From IMG/VR virus record IMGVR_UViG_3300024520_000185, positions 1 to 40,055 of that record: 40,055 bases of DNA; one strand, given 5' to 3'. The stretch is from a virus. Each line of letters opens with the position of its first letter. Position 1 is the stretch's first letter. A model generated the notes under the pieces. The model did no database searches, was not told the DNA's origin, and saw only the letters and a list, made by a program, of their open reading frames with translations. The position numbers and the translations under genes are program-made. Shown here one piece after another: positions 1 to 7,860 of this stretch.

Positions 1-126
1 AGAAAGAATTAAAAGGTCTGAGGGTTGGCTCATTATTTAACGAGAACAAACGTGCTGAAATGTATGTGGTTATTGCTAAACTTGCTAAGGGATCGCAAAC
101 CAGGATGAGAAGGAAGGTTAAGAAGA
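1..126. repeat. Terminal direct repeat (assembly overlap), left copy
   Basis: This stretch is identical to 39921-40046 at the other end of the window. The match stops at 126/127, where the right copy turns into adapter sequence. It lies inside a coding frame that reads through the join, so it is best explained as the overlap of a circular assembly, not as two genomic copies. A genuine terminal repeat of a linear virion genome is possible but less likely. Confidence 0.9.
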
Positions 127-356
127 TATCTCACAGGTTAAGCTCTTATGGAATTAAAGATGAAAACGGTAGAGCAGATTTAAAGCAACTACTAAGTATT
201 GATACCGAGTTTTTAGACAAGAAGTTCCCTCCAATATATGAAGAGTCAGGTGATAAGATTAAGAGGGCTAAAAAAGTTCTTGATTCTGGTGAAGGTGATC
301 CATTTGAAGGAATGACCGATGCAGAAGTTGAAGCAATAAGCCAGGGGGGTGAGTAA
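1..356 (+). CDS. C-terminal part of 581-aa internal virion protein (starts at 38531)
   Basis: Base 1 is the second base of a codon in the frame that begins at 38531. Joining 39920 to 1 gives one 581-residue protein ending with TAA at 354-356. This part carries about the last 118 residues: a Lys/Arg-rich stretch, then an acidic tail. The ATG at 60 is internal, not a start; no ribosome site precedes it. The stop overlaps the next ATG (TAATG), so the next gene is probably translationally coupled. See the entry at 38531 for the rest. Confidence 0.85.
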   Translation, partial: KELKGLRVGSLFNENKRAEMYVVIAKLAKGSQTRMRRKVKKISHRLSSYGIKDENGRADLKQLLSIDTEFLDKKFPPIYEESGDKIKRAKKVLDSGEGDPFEGMTDAEVEAISQGGE

Positions 357-2860
357 TGATTGAAGGATTAAATGACGATCCATTGGCTAATGCTGCAAAA
401 GTTGAACTTATTAAAAGAAGGCAAAGAAAGGCACAGGGAAAGTCTACATTTCAAGAGGCTGCTGAAGATGAATTGCAAAGAAGAAAAGACAAGAAGGCTG
501 AATCACCTTGGGATCACTCTCAAGATTGGGAAGGCTTGGGTGAGTCATTTGCTGATTCACTAACCCTTAGTGGGCGAAGGTTAGTTGCAGATTCATTAGA
601 AGGTGGCAAATCTGGTGATGATATCAAGCAACAGATATCCGAGTTTGCTTCAAGGCATCCTAAGACTAAGTTTTTCCTTGGTGATATCGCTGGAAGTATT
701 GCTCCTGGAATTTTAATAGAGAAAGCTCTTGTTGGTGTTGCTAGAAAGCTTGGCGTTGCAAAGGTACTAGGCAAGTTTAAAAAGACCCCTGGTGTTGGTC
801 AAAGATTAAGAACAAAGCAAATATTCGATGGAGTTAAATCCGCTGAAGAGGTTCCAAAATACTTAGCTGCTAGAACTGGAGCTACTGCTGGAACTGAAAA
901 CTTAATACAAAATGTAAACAGAGGTGAAACTGACAACCTCGGCACATCTGTTCTCATAAGCAGTATTGCTGGTGGTTTATTGGGCAAGGGATTAGACAAA
1001 TATGGTGATAAAGTCGCTGATGCTGCATCCTCTGCTACTGCTACTGCTGGTAGATATGTTGAACCAATTACTGAACACGCCAAGAGGCTTATTCCTGGAA
1101 ACTTGAGTAAAGCCAATAGAATCGCTGGTGAAGTATTTGGAGACTTGCTGCATGAGGTTAAGGGTAAAGTGGTAAAGAACTTTACTGAAGTTGCTGACAA
1201 GTTTAATTTATGGAAAGTCAGAGGTGGTGGCGTAAAACACGCTTACGAGAAGTTAACTGGTAAGTCTATAAGAGAGGCAGTTGACGATGTTGGTGTCTAT
1301 GAGACTAAGATATATAACAAGAATGGTGACTTGGTTCCATTGTCAGATGAGTTTCCTGAGTTAGTTGGTGAAGCTACAGGTTCTGGTGGAATAATTGCTG
1401 AATTAGGTGCAGAGACAAAGCGTATAATTCAATCAGTTAACAAAAAGTTTAAAAACCGTTATATTGATCAAGATGCCATTGTAGAAGAGTATTCAAGAAG
1501 AGTTAGGGAATCTCTTAATGGTGTCACTACTCACGTATTAAAAGGTAGGAGTCGATCTGATGTTCACAGACAAATGGTTGAAGATTTCGCAGGGGAAATT
1601 ACTCCATACAATCATATTACTAGAAAACTAAAGAAAAGGGGTGAGGATTTAGCTAGTGAGTCTCATAGGCTAACCAAGGATAGAGATGAGATCTATTCAA
1701 AAATGGTTGAGCTGAATAAACTTTGGGAGTCGTTTAGGAAAACACCAGGAACTCCAGAAGCAATAAGTTTTACCAAGAAGCTTCAAAAAGCAGTTAGGGA
1801 AGGTGACGCAAGGGTAAAAGAATTAGAGGCAAGTATCGGAAAACTAGACGCGGAGCATAAAATTGTCTCTGCTAAACTTCGAGAAAAGACTGTTGAGAAT
1901 TTAAGTTACGAACAAGCCTTTAATGAAAAGAGACTTATATCTAAGCAAGCTAACAAGATCTTTTCTGTTGAGAAGATTGGGGAGGCTGGGGAATCAAGTT
2001 TAGATGCCATTCATATAGGCTCTGCTTACATGGCATATAGAGACTTGATTATGAAAGGCGCAAAAGAGGCTAGTGAAGGTGTATCGAAAGAGGGGGATCA
2101 TTTCCTTCAAGAGATCACTTATCACATTGCTGGAAAAGAATATAGCGCACCAGCCCATATTGCCCTAAGTCATTTAGATGACCTAACTTCAGGTAGCCTT
2201 GGCGCAGTGAAGCATATAGTTAAAAGATCTAAAGCTGGTGCTGGCTCAAAGGTTAAAGACTTTATGCGCAACGCCAGTTACGGTAAACAGAGCACTCGAT
2301 CAGCTTCAATAGCTTTTGGTGCTAGTGCGGGAACAGGACTTGGAGGACCATTCGGAACTTTAATTGGTGCTGGTATTGGTCTTGGGTTAACTGGGAGTAA
2401 CACTTGGAACAGATTTGTCACACAAACGCTATCTCCTAAACGAGCACTTAGAACCATGAGAGAAGGCGTGACCGAGGTACAGGGCGTAGCCGCTGCTGAC
2501 GCATTAATGCCACGTGACATTAGAGCCCTCTGGGGAGCCCGTGAAGCCGTTGTTGCTAAGTTGGCTAGTATGACAGGTGATGATGCCTCTGGAGTCGTTA
2601 CAGACACTCTCAAGGGTGCTATAGAGTCTACTAACATACAAGAGTTCCAACAGTATATAATGGGCTTCTTTCTTACCAATAACAAAGCGTTTCAAGATGG
2701 TCACTTTGGCAGTGATTTTATTGATAAAGATGGCAAGAAAGTTATCCTTAATCCTGAAGAACAAAAGCAACTTATCAAGTCAACTATGAAGAGTGACCAA
2801 TCAGAGACTGACAAGTTTGATTACATTCAGTCTATGAATAAGACCGGATATCCTGCCTAG
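356..2860 (+). CDS. Large internal (ejected) virion protein candidate, 834 aa
   Basis: An 834-residue protein coupled to the preceding gene by a TAATG overlap. It has a charged N-terminus and hydrophobic Gly/Ala segments near residues 100-125 and 195-212. A charged, probably coiled-coil region covers about 425-525. A glycine zipper-like segment lies near 648-682 (rich in GxxxG and GIG patterns). Podoviruses place such long, helical, partly membrane-active proteins after the tail nozzle genes; they sit inside the capsid and are ejected into the cell envelope. That role is inferred from place and composition. I recognise no enzyme motif, and no lytic transglycosylase signature is visible. Confidence 0.6.
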   Translation: MIEGLNDDPLANAAKVELIKRRQRKAQGKSTFQEAAEDELQRRKDKKAESPWDHSQDWEGLGESFADSLTLSGRRLVADSLEGGKSGDDIKQQISEFASRHPKTKFFLGDIAGSIAPGILIEKALVGVARKLGVAKVLGKFKKTPGVGQRLRTKQIFDGVKSAEEVPKYLAARTGATAGTENLIQNVNRGETDNLGTSVLISSIAGGLLGKGLDKYGDKVADAASSATATAGRYVEPITEHAKRLIPGNLSKANRIAGEVFGDLLHEVKGKVVKNFTEVADKFNLWKVRGGGVKHAYEKLTGKSIREAVDDVGVYETKIYNKNGDLVPLSDEFPELVGEATGSGGIIAELGAETKRIIQSVNKKFKNRYIDQDAIVEEYSRRVRESLNGVTTHVLKGRSRSDVHRQMVEDFAGEITPYNHITRKLKKRGEDLASESHRLTKDRDEIYSKMVELNKLWESFRKTPGTPEAISFTKKLQKAVREGDARVKELEASIGKLDAEHKIVSAKLREKTVENLSYEQAFNEKRLISKQANKIFSVEKIGEAGESSLDAIHIGSAYMAYRDLIMKGAKEASEGVSKEGDHFLQEITYHIAGKEYSAPAHIALSHLDDLTSGSLGAVKHIVKRSKAGAGSKVKDFMRNASYGKQSTRSASIAFGASAGTGLGGPFGTLIGAGIGLGLTGSNTWNRFVTQTLSPKRALRTMREGVTEVQGVAAADALMPRDIRALWGAREAVVAKLASMTGDDASGVVTDTLKGAIESTNIQEFQQYIMGFFLTNNKAFQDGHFGSDFIDKDGKKVILNPEEQKQLIKSTMKSDQSETDKFDYIQSMNKTGYPA

Positions 2861-2866
2861 TAAGAT

Positions 2867-3268
2867 ATGAAAAAACACTTTATAATTAAGCCTGAAGTTA
2901 GCGCGGAGGATTTTACGATGCTTGACCCAAGGCTTGTGGGAATGTTTGCCCACTTCTTAACATACGCTCTAGATCTAGGGCTTCCAGTGACCATTACATC
3001 TATGATCTCTTCTGAAACCCCCCGCGTTTCTAGATCCCACGTTGAGGGGAGGGCAATAGATGTTTCAGGTAAAGGCTGGTCACATGAGCAGGCTAAGTTG
3101 TTAGAAGGAAAATTTAACAAATGGTATAAGCCAATTGGGGCAATATCTTCTAGCACGGGTTTATCCAATGCTATATATTACCATAACGCGGGATCTGGAT
3201 GGCATTTCCATCTACAGGTTAGACCGTTTAACAGTAAAACGTACGCAAGTACATGGGATGCAAAATGA
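2867..3268 (+). CDS. Endolysin, zinc D-Ala-D-Ala carboxypeptidase-like (peptidase M15)
   Basis: A 133-residue protein with the M15 zinc signature: SHVEGRAIDV gives H58 and D65, and GWHFHLQV gives H113 and H115 near the C-terminus. M15 phage enzymes cut the peptide stems of peptidoglycan. No signal peptide is present, so release would need a holin or a similar factor. It starts six bases after the internal virion gene and overlaps the next gene by ATGA. Size and a single catalytic domain suit Gram-negative podovirus endolysins. A virion-bound role is the alternative, since it lies among structural genes. Confidence 0.8.
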   Translation: MKKHFIIKPEVSAEDFTMLDPRLVGMFAHFLTYALDLGLPVTITSMISSETPRVSRSHVEGRAIDVSGKGWSHEQAKLLEGKFNKWYKPIGAISSSTGLSNAIYYHNAGSGWHFHLQVRPFNSKTYASTWDAK

Positions 3269-3630
3269 GTGATGAAAGTAAAGTAGATGCACTATTAGAC
3301 AAAGCAGATGAAGCTCTAGGTAAAGTTAAGCCAATAGCTGACCTTGCCTTTCCTGATAAATCAGACTTTGGCTTAGTTGAGTTAAAGGAGCTAGTTCATG
3401 CCCTTGAGTTACTTGGTGTAGCTGGTGGTAAGATTTGGGCTGACAAGAAACTAGGCTTAGACGACCTGGCTTCTCTAAAGGATCTTGTCGATCAATCTGG
3501 GGAGCTCTTAGAGGGCTTTAAGGGTTTAGACGATGCTATGGTAGAGATCAAGGATTTAGACGCTGGTGAAGCTGTAGAGCTTGCTCAGGAGCTTGTAAAG
3601 GCTGTTAAAGCGATTAAAGCTTCTCTCTAG
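3265..3630 (+). CDS. Small acidic helical protein, unknown
   Basis: A 121-residue protein. The ATG at 3265 overlaps the endolysin stop as ATGA and is preferred over the in-frame ATG at 3253, which lies inside the endolysin. The sequence is rich in Asp, Glu, Leu and Ala with regular heptad-like spacing, so mostly amphipathic helix is expected. A mildly hydrophobic stretch sits near residues 40-60. There is no signal peptide or clear membrane segment. Its place between an endolysin and a lipoprotein-like gene suggests a lysis or virion role, but I do not recognise the family. Confidence 0.7.
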   Translation: MSDESKVDALLDKADEALGKVKPIADLAFPDKSDFGLVELKELVHALELLGVAGGKIWADKKLGLDDLASLKDLVDQSGELLEGFKGLDDAMVEIKDLDAGEAVELAQELVKAVKAIKASL

Positions 3631-3866
3631 TGGAAACAAGTTTATTAGTAACAACTTTAATGAATCTATTGGGGCTTTGGGGTACGAAGGAAGCAAGAAA
3701 ATATGCTGATCGTGCAATCAAGCTCCAGAAGATTATAGATAGGAGTCTTGATAATGACGATCCGTTCGATATTGATGGCATTGAGTATGTCGCTTCTGTT
3801 CGTGAGTTGCGCAATTTGGTCAAAGTTGTCAATTCCACCTTTGCACAGACAGTATCTAAGGATTAA
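3630..3866 (+). CDS. Short protein with N-terminal hydrophobic segment; possible inner spanin or holin-like
   Basis: A 78-residue protein starting with GTG at 3630, whose G is the last base of the previous TAG stop. Residues 4-18 are hydrophobic (SLLVTTLMNLLGLWG), followed by a charged helical part with Lys/Arg and then Asp. The next gene, a lipoprotein candidate, begins inside it in the +1 frame, the same relation as lambda Rz and Rz1. The hydrophobic stretch is short for a membrane span, so the inner-spanin idea is only a candidate. Confidence 0.6.
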   Translation: METSLLVTTLMNLLGLWGTKEARKYADRAIKLQKIIDRSLDNDDPFDIDGIEYVASVRELRNLVKVVNSTFAQTVSKD

Positions 3867-4017
3867 TCCAAATAAACCTGGATTGATTTTCCCTTACAAG
3901 GAAAGACCTAAGTATAAATGGAAGAAGAGAAACAAATACGTTGATTATGATCTTCACGATGCTGAGACTAGGAAGTTATTAGCAGGGTTTGAATGTCGTC
4001 ATATAGGAGAATGGTAA
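3754..4017 (+). CDS. Lipoprotein-like protein, possible outer spanin
   Basis: An 87-residue protein. AGGAG at 3741-3745 lies eight bases before the ATG at 3754, so that start is chosen over the TTG at 3748. The N-terminus has Arg4, a hydrophobic core, and LLFVSC ending at Cys19. This resembles a lipobox except for Phe at -3. The mature part is basic and aromatic-rich. The gene overlaps the 3' part of the preceding gene by 113 bp in the +1 frame. Overlap, short length and the lysis neighbourhood favour an outer-membrane spanin; a secreted basic protein is the alternative. Confidence 0.55.
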   Translation: MTIRSILMALSMSLLFVSCAIWSKLSIPPLHRQYLRINPNKPGLIFPYKERPKYKWKKRNKYVDYDLHDAETRKLLAGFECRHIGEW

Positions 4018-4301
4018 TGGGAATGGATTTTAATGAAACAGCACATAACAAGATCAACTTTAAAAAGTTCAGAGAGAATCACGACAAGATTGATTGGAAT
4101 GCTTCAAAGAAAAAGAAAGAAGAGAAGCGCATGGCTACTGAAGATGATCTAGCTAATATGTTGGCTGAAGTCTATAAGAATGACAAATGCAGATTACTTG
4201 ATAGAGTTAAGGATATGGGTAATGTTCCTGAGAGAGATCAAGATAAAGAGTTGCCTGAAGAGATTAGTGAGCCTCAAATTGAAGTTCTGGAAGATGAGTA
4301 G
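4017..4301 (+). CDS. Small charged protein, unknown, last gene of late operon
   Basis: A 94-residue protein. The ATG at 4017 overlaps the preceding TAA (TAATG), with AGGAGA about seven bases upstream. In-frame ATGs at 3993 and 4011 are less well placed. The sequence is a basic, Lys-rich N-terminal half followed by an acidic C-terminus rich in Glu and Asp, with no membrane segment. It is the final plus-strand gene before the strand switch. I do not recognise it. Confidence 0.65.
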   Translation: MGMDFNETAHNKINFKKFRENHDKIDWNASKKKKEEKRMATEDDLANMLAEVYKNDKCRLLDRVKDMGNVPERDQDKELPEEISEPQIEVLEDE

Positions 4302-4318
4302 AGGTAAGTCATATTCAA

Positions 4319-5104
4319 TCATTCGTTAATTCCCCAGGCTTTAAAAATTGGATCATTCTGGCGGTAAAATATGCCCATTAAACTTTGCCCAACATAACCG
4401 CTTATGGTTCTTTTCATACACCACATAACAATCTTCCAGCTAAGTCTCATGTTGTGACCCTGTAACCCCAGCGCATGTAGTCTATGAAGGGTAAGTATCT
4501 TCCCATCAGACTTATAAAACCTTCTGGTAAAATACCAACCTGAATTATCAATTGGAGCCCAGGTTTTTATCGCCTCTACTACGATAGTTTCTTCATTTTT
4601 ATTCGTATATATGCGTTGCGTTTCCTTAATAAAACCCACCCTATATCTGATTCTTAGCCATAGATGATCCCACCATTTCTTCTGGTAAAATGTAGGTCGA
4701 ACCTTCTTAGTGGTGATCGCTGATACTATCATTATCCCCAAAAGAATCGGATACAGAAGCCACCATATACCGCCATGGCGGATAAGTTTATCGAATATAA
4801 ATACCCTTGGCTCCCAGTAACGTCTAACGCTTATGGAAGGCAGAGGGAGATCGCAAAGAATACAAACGGAGATAACCCCAACATGATTATCGTGGCTATT
4901 ATTGCTGTATTTAACATCTGGATAGCCGTTTGCCTGGAGGAATTTAACCGCCAATTCTCTGAGTTCTTTACTAATGCTCCCAGTATTATTGCGAATACCA
5001 AGAAGGTAATTAGCAAAATTAAGTATGTCATTATCAGTTGCAATGCCTTTCTCCCCTAGCAGACCACCTTCAGTCATCCACCCTTTTAGCTCAGTCACAA
5101 TCAC
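4319..5104 (-). CDS. Membrane protein with one central transmembrane segment, unknown
   Basis: A 261-residue protein starting with GTG at 5104. The start overlaps the 3' end of the 57-aa gene upstream, with GAGG in range. A single hydrophobic segment covers about residues 112-131 (GIWWLLYPILLGIMIVSAIT). It is flanked by basic residues, with Trp/Tyr/Arg-rich soluble parts on both sides. The N-terminal 60 residues look helical and charged. It is the most distal gene of the minus-strand recombination module. No family recognised; a host-envelope or exclusion role would be a guess. Confidence 0.6.
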   Translation of the reverse strand: MIVTELKGWMTEGGLLGEKGIATDNDILNFANYLLGIRNNTGSISKELRELAVKFLQANGYPDVKYSNNSHDNHVGVISVCILCDLPLPSISVRRYWEPRVFIFDKLIRHGGIWWLLYPILLGIMIVSAITTKKVRPTFYQKKWWDHLWLRIRYRVGFIKETQRIYTNKNEETIVVEAIKTWAPIDNSGWYFTRRFYKSDGKILTLHRLHALGLQGHNMRLSWKIVMWCMKRTISGYVGQSLMGIFYRQNDPIFKAWGINE

Positions 5105-5264
5105 TGTTATCCTCGATTACAAGATCACCTTTAATGGAGAATCCTGCCGCTAATAATAATCTTCCCATGGCTTCTATTATTGCACTTCTGTTTGCGCCAA
5201 TATGAGTTTCTATTGAAACTGTGAATAGATCCTCTCTAATTGATGCTTTAACTATTTCATCCAT
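5091..5264 (-). CDS. Small acidic protein, 57 aa, unknown
   Basis: A 57-codon frame that begins MDEIVKASIRED and ends in acidic residues. It overlaps the end of the upstream gene by 13 bp and the GTG start of the downstream membrane gene by 14 bp. AGGTG stands a few bases before its ATG. It closes what would otherwise be a 150-bp gap in a tightly packed operon. No motif recognised. Confidence 0.6.
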   Translation of the reverse strand: MDEIVKASIREDLFTVSIETHIGANRSAIIEAMGRLLLAAGFSIKGDLVIEDNSDCD

Positions 5265-5491
5265 AAACACCTACTTGGTATGTCTGCTGTGATTAGCTCA
5301 ACAACACGCTTTGCAATCTTCTCAATAGACTCCTGGCAAACTATAACCCCGTCTGTTTCAAGTCTTTCAATTGCCACTGCCGCTGGATTGTAAAAGTTGG
5401 TAAAACATATTGGGCAACCATGCTTATATGTTGTGGCGTTATACACCTTGCCACAAGCACCACACTCACCCACAATTCTACCCTTTGCCAT
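5252..5491 (-). CDS. Zinc-ribbon small protein
   Basis: A 79-residue protein with two CxxC pairs, CGAC at residues 10-13 and CPIC at 26-29, spaced like a rubredoxin-type zinc ribbon. A helical part follows. The start is well set by AGGAGG eight bases before the ATG at 5491. It overlaps the 3' end of the gene upstream by 14 bp. Zinc ribbons of this kind often bind nucleic acid or partner proteins; the target here is unknown. Confidence 0.7.
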   Translation of the reverse strand: MAKGRIVGECGACGKVYNATTYKHGCPICFTNFYNPAAVAIERLETDGVIVCQESIEKIAKRVVELITADIPSRCLWMK

Positions 5492-5687
5492 ACATATCCT
5501 CCTGCGATGGAATCCACCGCTCTATATGATATTTATATTTCTCTAGTCTTGCTAAGGCAGTTTTAAGAACAAATTTCTCCCCATAAGCATCGAAGTCTTT
5601 ATCATATAACTGTGCTTCTAAAGCATTAATCTCTCTACTAACTGCCGTTTGAAAGGCATCGATACGATCTAGTGACTTGTTTTTCAT
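5478..5687 (-). CDS. Small helical protein, unknown
   Basis: A 69-residue, charged protein with a probable coiled-coil pattern in its first half (alternating Glu, Ala, Leu). The ATG at 5687 overlaps the upstream stop as ATGA, so it is coupled. No motif recognised. Confidence 0.65.
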   Translation of the reverse strand: MKNKSLDRIDAFQTAVSREINALEAQLYDKDFDAYGEKFVLKTALARLEKYKYHIERWIPSQEDMYGKG

Positions 5688-5902
5688 CGTAATCCCTCGA
5701 TTATATCTTCTAGTTGTGCATTGGTTTTTTCTAGGTAGTCAATGTAATTGCTGTTTACGTGATAGGCGCAATCAAGCCATATCCATTTATCAGTATGGTA
5801 ATTATCCTCTACTGTTAGGAACATTTCATCAGCCCAACTTCTATAATCCATGCGAACTGGTGGAGTCACCTTTAGTGTTTTAGACTTCTTTTTAAAGAAC
5901 AT
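5684..5902 (-). CDS. Small Trp/Tyr-rich protein, unknown
   Basis: A 72-residue protein. The ATG at 5902 follows GGGAG by eight bases and is chosen over an upstream in-frame ATG at 5926. It begins with a Lys cluster (MFFKKKSK) and contains many aromatic residues, including WIWLDCAYH. It is the first of a coupled set of small genes after an 80-bp spacer that follows the resolvase gene. Function unknown. Confidence 0.65.
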   Translation of the reverse strand: MFFKKKSKTLKVTPPVRMDYRSWADEMFLTVEDNYHTDKWIWLDCAYHVNSNYIDYLEKTNAQLEDIIEGLR

Positions 5903-6006
5903 TATAACTCTCCCAGGTAAATGCAACTCTTTGAAAAATAGTTCTTGCCATGTTGAAAAGACAAAAGAAAAATCTTATCAAAAAATATATTGTAATAAAC
6001 ATTCAT

Positions 6007-6405
6007 TCAAAGCTCCCATAACTCGATAATGATTCTACCTTCTCCGCGCTTTGCTTTAGCTTGCCTGTAAATAGGCATTTTAGGAATGTTAGTAATCTTG
6101 TCATCATGTAATACCCTTGCCTCTACCAAACCATCTTGAACTGATTTAAAGCTAATAGCCAAATTATCCCAATCCATAGAATTACTAGAGCAACGAGTGT
6201 ACCGGAGCTTAACCCGCGATAGTGGCTTAGACGGGATTCCTTTTGACGATCTAAGTGCATCAAATATCGCTCCCTTCCACTTTTTAATCTCTTGGTATTT
6301 TGCTCGCCAATGTTGTCTTGAGTTTCCACCTGTGGGCAATCCTTTTAGTTGAATCTTGCAATAATATTTTGGTTTAAGAATAACTTTTGCTGATATAACA
6401 GTCAT
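6007..6405 (-). CDS. rusA: RusA-like Holliday junction resolvase
   Basis: A 132-residue protein. The motif MDWDN (D78, D80, N81), K87, D91 and then HDDKI (D101, D102, K103) matches the acidic active site of RusA-type resolvases. Length fits the family (about 120). Such enzymes cut branched DNA before packaging and during recombination. No Shine-Dalgarno precedes the ATG. Instead TTGTTT, 17 bp, TAGAAT ends six bases before it, so the mRNA may be leaderless and separately controlled. It sits beside SSB and the exonuclease. Confidence 0.8.
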   Translation of the reverse strand: MTVISAKVILKPKYYCKIQLKGLPTGGNSRQHWRAKYQEIKKWKGAIFDALRSSKGIPSKPLSRVKLRYTRCSSNSMDWDNLAISFKSVQDGLVEARVLHDDKITNIPKMPIYRQAKAKRGEGRIIIELWEL

Positions 6406-6411
6406 GGGCTA

Positions 6412-6440
6412 ATTCTAACCCACGACCATAAAAGAAACAA
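6412..6440 (-). promoter_or_regulatory. Sigma70-like promoter giving a predicted leaderless mRNA for the RusA-like gene
   Basis: Read on the minus strand: -35 TTGTTT (6435-6440), 17-bp spacer, -10 TAGAAT (6412-6417). The -10 ends six bases before the ATG at 6405, so transcription should begin at or next to the A of ATG. Confidence 0.55.
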
Positions 6441-6445
6441 TACCA

Positions 6446-6784
6446 CTAGAATGGTACTACTTCCGCAGTATTCTCTTCTGCAAAGTTCTTAGATCCAAAT
6501 CCAAAGTTAAAAGTCTTAACATAAGTTTTATACTTCTTAACTCCGTCTTTCTCCCAACTGTCAGTTTTTAGCTCCCCACTAACCTCAACAGATGATCCCT
6601 TTGCAAGCAACTCTCCAGCCCTGGTAGCAGACTTACCAAATAGAGTTACGTTATGATAATCACGCACAGCTTCTTTCTTGACTCCATCGTAACCTCTAGT
6701 AGAGATCTGGAATGATGCTACTGTGCCACCCTCGTTTAATTTAATGTCACCAGCTACATTTCCTGCTAATACTACGTTGTTCAT
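6446..6784 (-). CDS. ssb: Single-stranded DNA-binding protein (SSB)
   Basis: A 112-residue OB-fold protein of the bacterial SSB type. It has an N-terminal MNNVVLAGNVAGD strand, the central YHNVTLFGKSA region, and a short linker ending in Pro-Phe. The terminal VVPF keeps the PF tip by which host SSBs recruit partners, although the tip is less acidic than the usual DDDIPF. The start at 6784 follows TAGGAG by six bases. It coats single strands during recombination-driven replication. Length is shorter than E. coli SSB because the linker is minimal. Confidence 0.9.
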   Translation of the reverse strand: MNNVVLAGNVAGDIKLNEGGTVASFQISTRGYDGVKKEAVRDYHNVTLFGKSATRAGELLAKGSSVEVSGELKTDSWEKDGVKKYKTYVKTFNFGFGSKNFAEENTAEVVPF

Positions 6785-6793
6785 TTGCAACTC

Positions 6794-7555
6794 CTACGTT
6801 GTTCTCCCACTTAATTGTGGGCAGTATGTTTTCATTAAATAGTTTAATATATATTTCATTTTAGCGGGATCACCAGCGGTATGCTCTGAGATGTAAATAC
6901 TACCGCAACCATTAATAGCAAGATACTTACCATCATAGATTATTTTTTCATCAATAGGAGCGACACCCTCTTCCATTCCAAGCAAGGAGGCTTCAACAAC
7001 AGTATCATCAACAATAATAGTTTTCAGTTTGTTGTCTAGGTGGATCGTCGCCCCTATATCAGAAAGAGCATTATGAGCGTTGAGCTCTATATCGTATTTT
7101 TTACATAAAGATTCTAGTTTATAACTTCCTTTACCAATTTTCTTTTTATTGGCAAGTACCACCTTGTAAACGTCATAGATCTTTTCGTTTACCTGGAAGT
7201 TCTCAGCGTACTTGCCTTTTACATCGCACTTAACCATCCACTCTTCTATGAATCGCTGATCGAAGGCAACATTGAATCCGCATAATTGTTTCTGACCTGG
7301 AAAGCTATCTAGGAATTTAACAAAGTCATGTGAGGCAAATATTGGCTCTGGATATGACATTATGGTATCACGGGTGATACCATGGATTTTTATGGATTCT
7401 TCGTTTATATAAGTAGGGTTATGAGGTCTACAATTGGCTTCAAACTGACCAAGGATAGTATTGTTGCTATCAGTAACTATTGCCCCAATTTGAATAACAT
7501 CATTATGCCTATGAGATAATCCAGTAGTTTCAGTATCTAGCCAAATTCTATTCAT
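6794..7555 (-). CDS. DEDDh 3'-5' exonuclease (DnaQ-like)
   Basis: A 253-residue protein. Exo I motif LDTETTGL gives D7 and E9, Exo II GFNVAFDQ gives D99, and Exo III HNALSD gives H161 and D166, the full DEDDh set. The last 80 residues form a separate small domain of unknown role. No polymerase is encoded, so this is more likely a stand-alone nuclease for recombination or repair than a proofreading subunit. It overlaps the gene upstream by 8 bp and lies ten bases before the SSB start. Confidence 0.85.
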   Translation of the reverse strand: MNRIWLDTETTGLSHRHNDVIQIGAIVTDSNNTILGQFEANCRPHNPTYINEESIKIHGITRDTIMSYPEPIFASHDFVKFLDSFPGQKQLCGFNVAFDQRFIEEWMVKCDVKGKYAENFQVNEKIYDVYKVVLANKKKIGKGSYKLESLCKKYDIELNAHNALSDIGATIHLDNKLKTIIVDDTVVEASLLGMEEGVAPIDEKIIYDGKYLAINGCGSIYISEHTAGDPAKMKYILNYLMKTYCPQLSGRTT

Positions 7556-7769
7556 CGCAAATTACCTCTCCAAAGGTTTCTATCCAAACTCTTGCACCAC
7601 AAGATAAAGGCTTGTCAGGTCTGTAAACAACAGTAGACTCGCCCTTAATTGATACTGAGTGACAATAATCATTACTCTTATAAGTTTTAACTGTTATCAC
7701 CGGATTTCTCTCCCCGGTCTTTTGGTTCTTCTTTATTATGTGCTGATTTATGTGAATTATCTTTTTCAT
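7548..7769 (-). CDS. Conserved small phage protein, unknown
   Basis: A 73-residue protein beginning MKKIIHINQHII. The start at 7769 follows AAGGCG. From memory this N-terminus, together with a CGARVWIET stretch near the end, resembles an uncharacterised protein found in many phages of gamma-proteobacteria. It is basic, mostly beta by pattern, with no catalytic motif. It overlaps the exonuclease gene by 8 bp. Confidence 0.7.
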   Translation of the reverse strand: MKKIIHINQHIIKKNQKTGERNPVITVKTYKSNDYCHSVSIKGESTVVYRPDKPLSCGARVWIETFGEVICDE

Positions 7770-7860
7770 AACACGCCTTGGAACAGTGGTGGCAAACACC
7801 ACAAGAAAGCTCCAGGTTATTAGTTAATTCAGAATAACAACCTGGAACCTCGCATCTCAT
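7687..7860 (-). CDS. Cys/His-rich small protein, 57 aa, possible zinc binder
   Basis: A 57-codon frame whose ATG overlaps the stop of the annealing-protein gene (TAATG). Its first 30 residues hold six Cys and two His (CEVPGC, then CGVCHHCSKAC), a plausible zinc site. The C-terminal half is charged and overlaps the next gene by 83 bp in another frame. Coupling and the Cys pattern support it; the long overlap lowers confidence. Confidence 0.5.
   Translation of the reverse strand: MRCEVPGCYSELTNNLELSCGVCHHCSKACYEKDNSHKSAHNKEEPKDRGEKSGDNS

Noticed and set aside
60-356. Independent 98-aa gene starting at base 60
   Set aside because: It is the C-terminal part of the 581-aa protein that crosses the join; no ribosome site precedes the ATG.
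4775-5059. Plus-strand 94-aa frame opposite the membrane protein gene
   Set aside because: It lacks a ribosome site and lies inside a minus-strand gene that fits the operon; a shadow frame.
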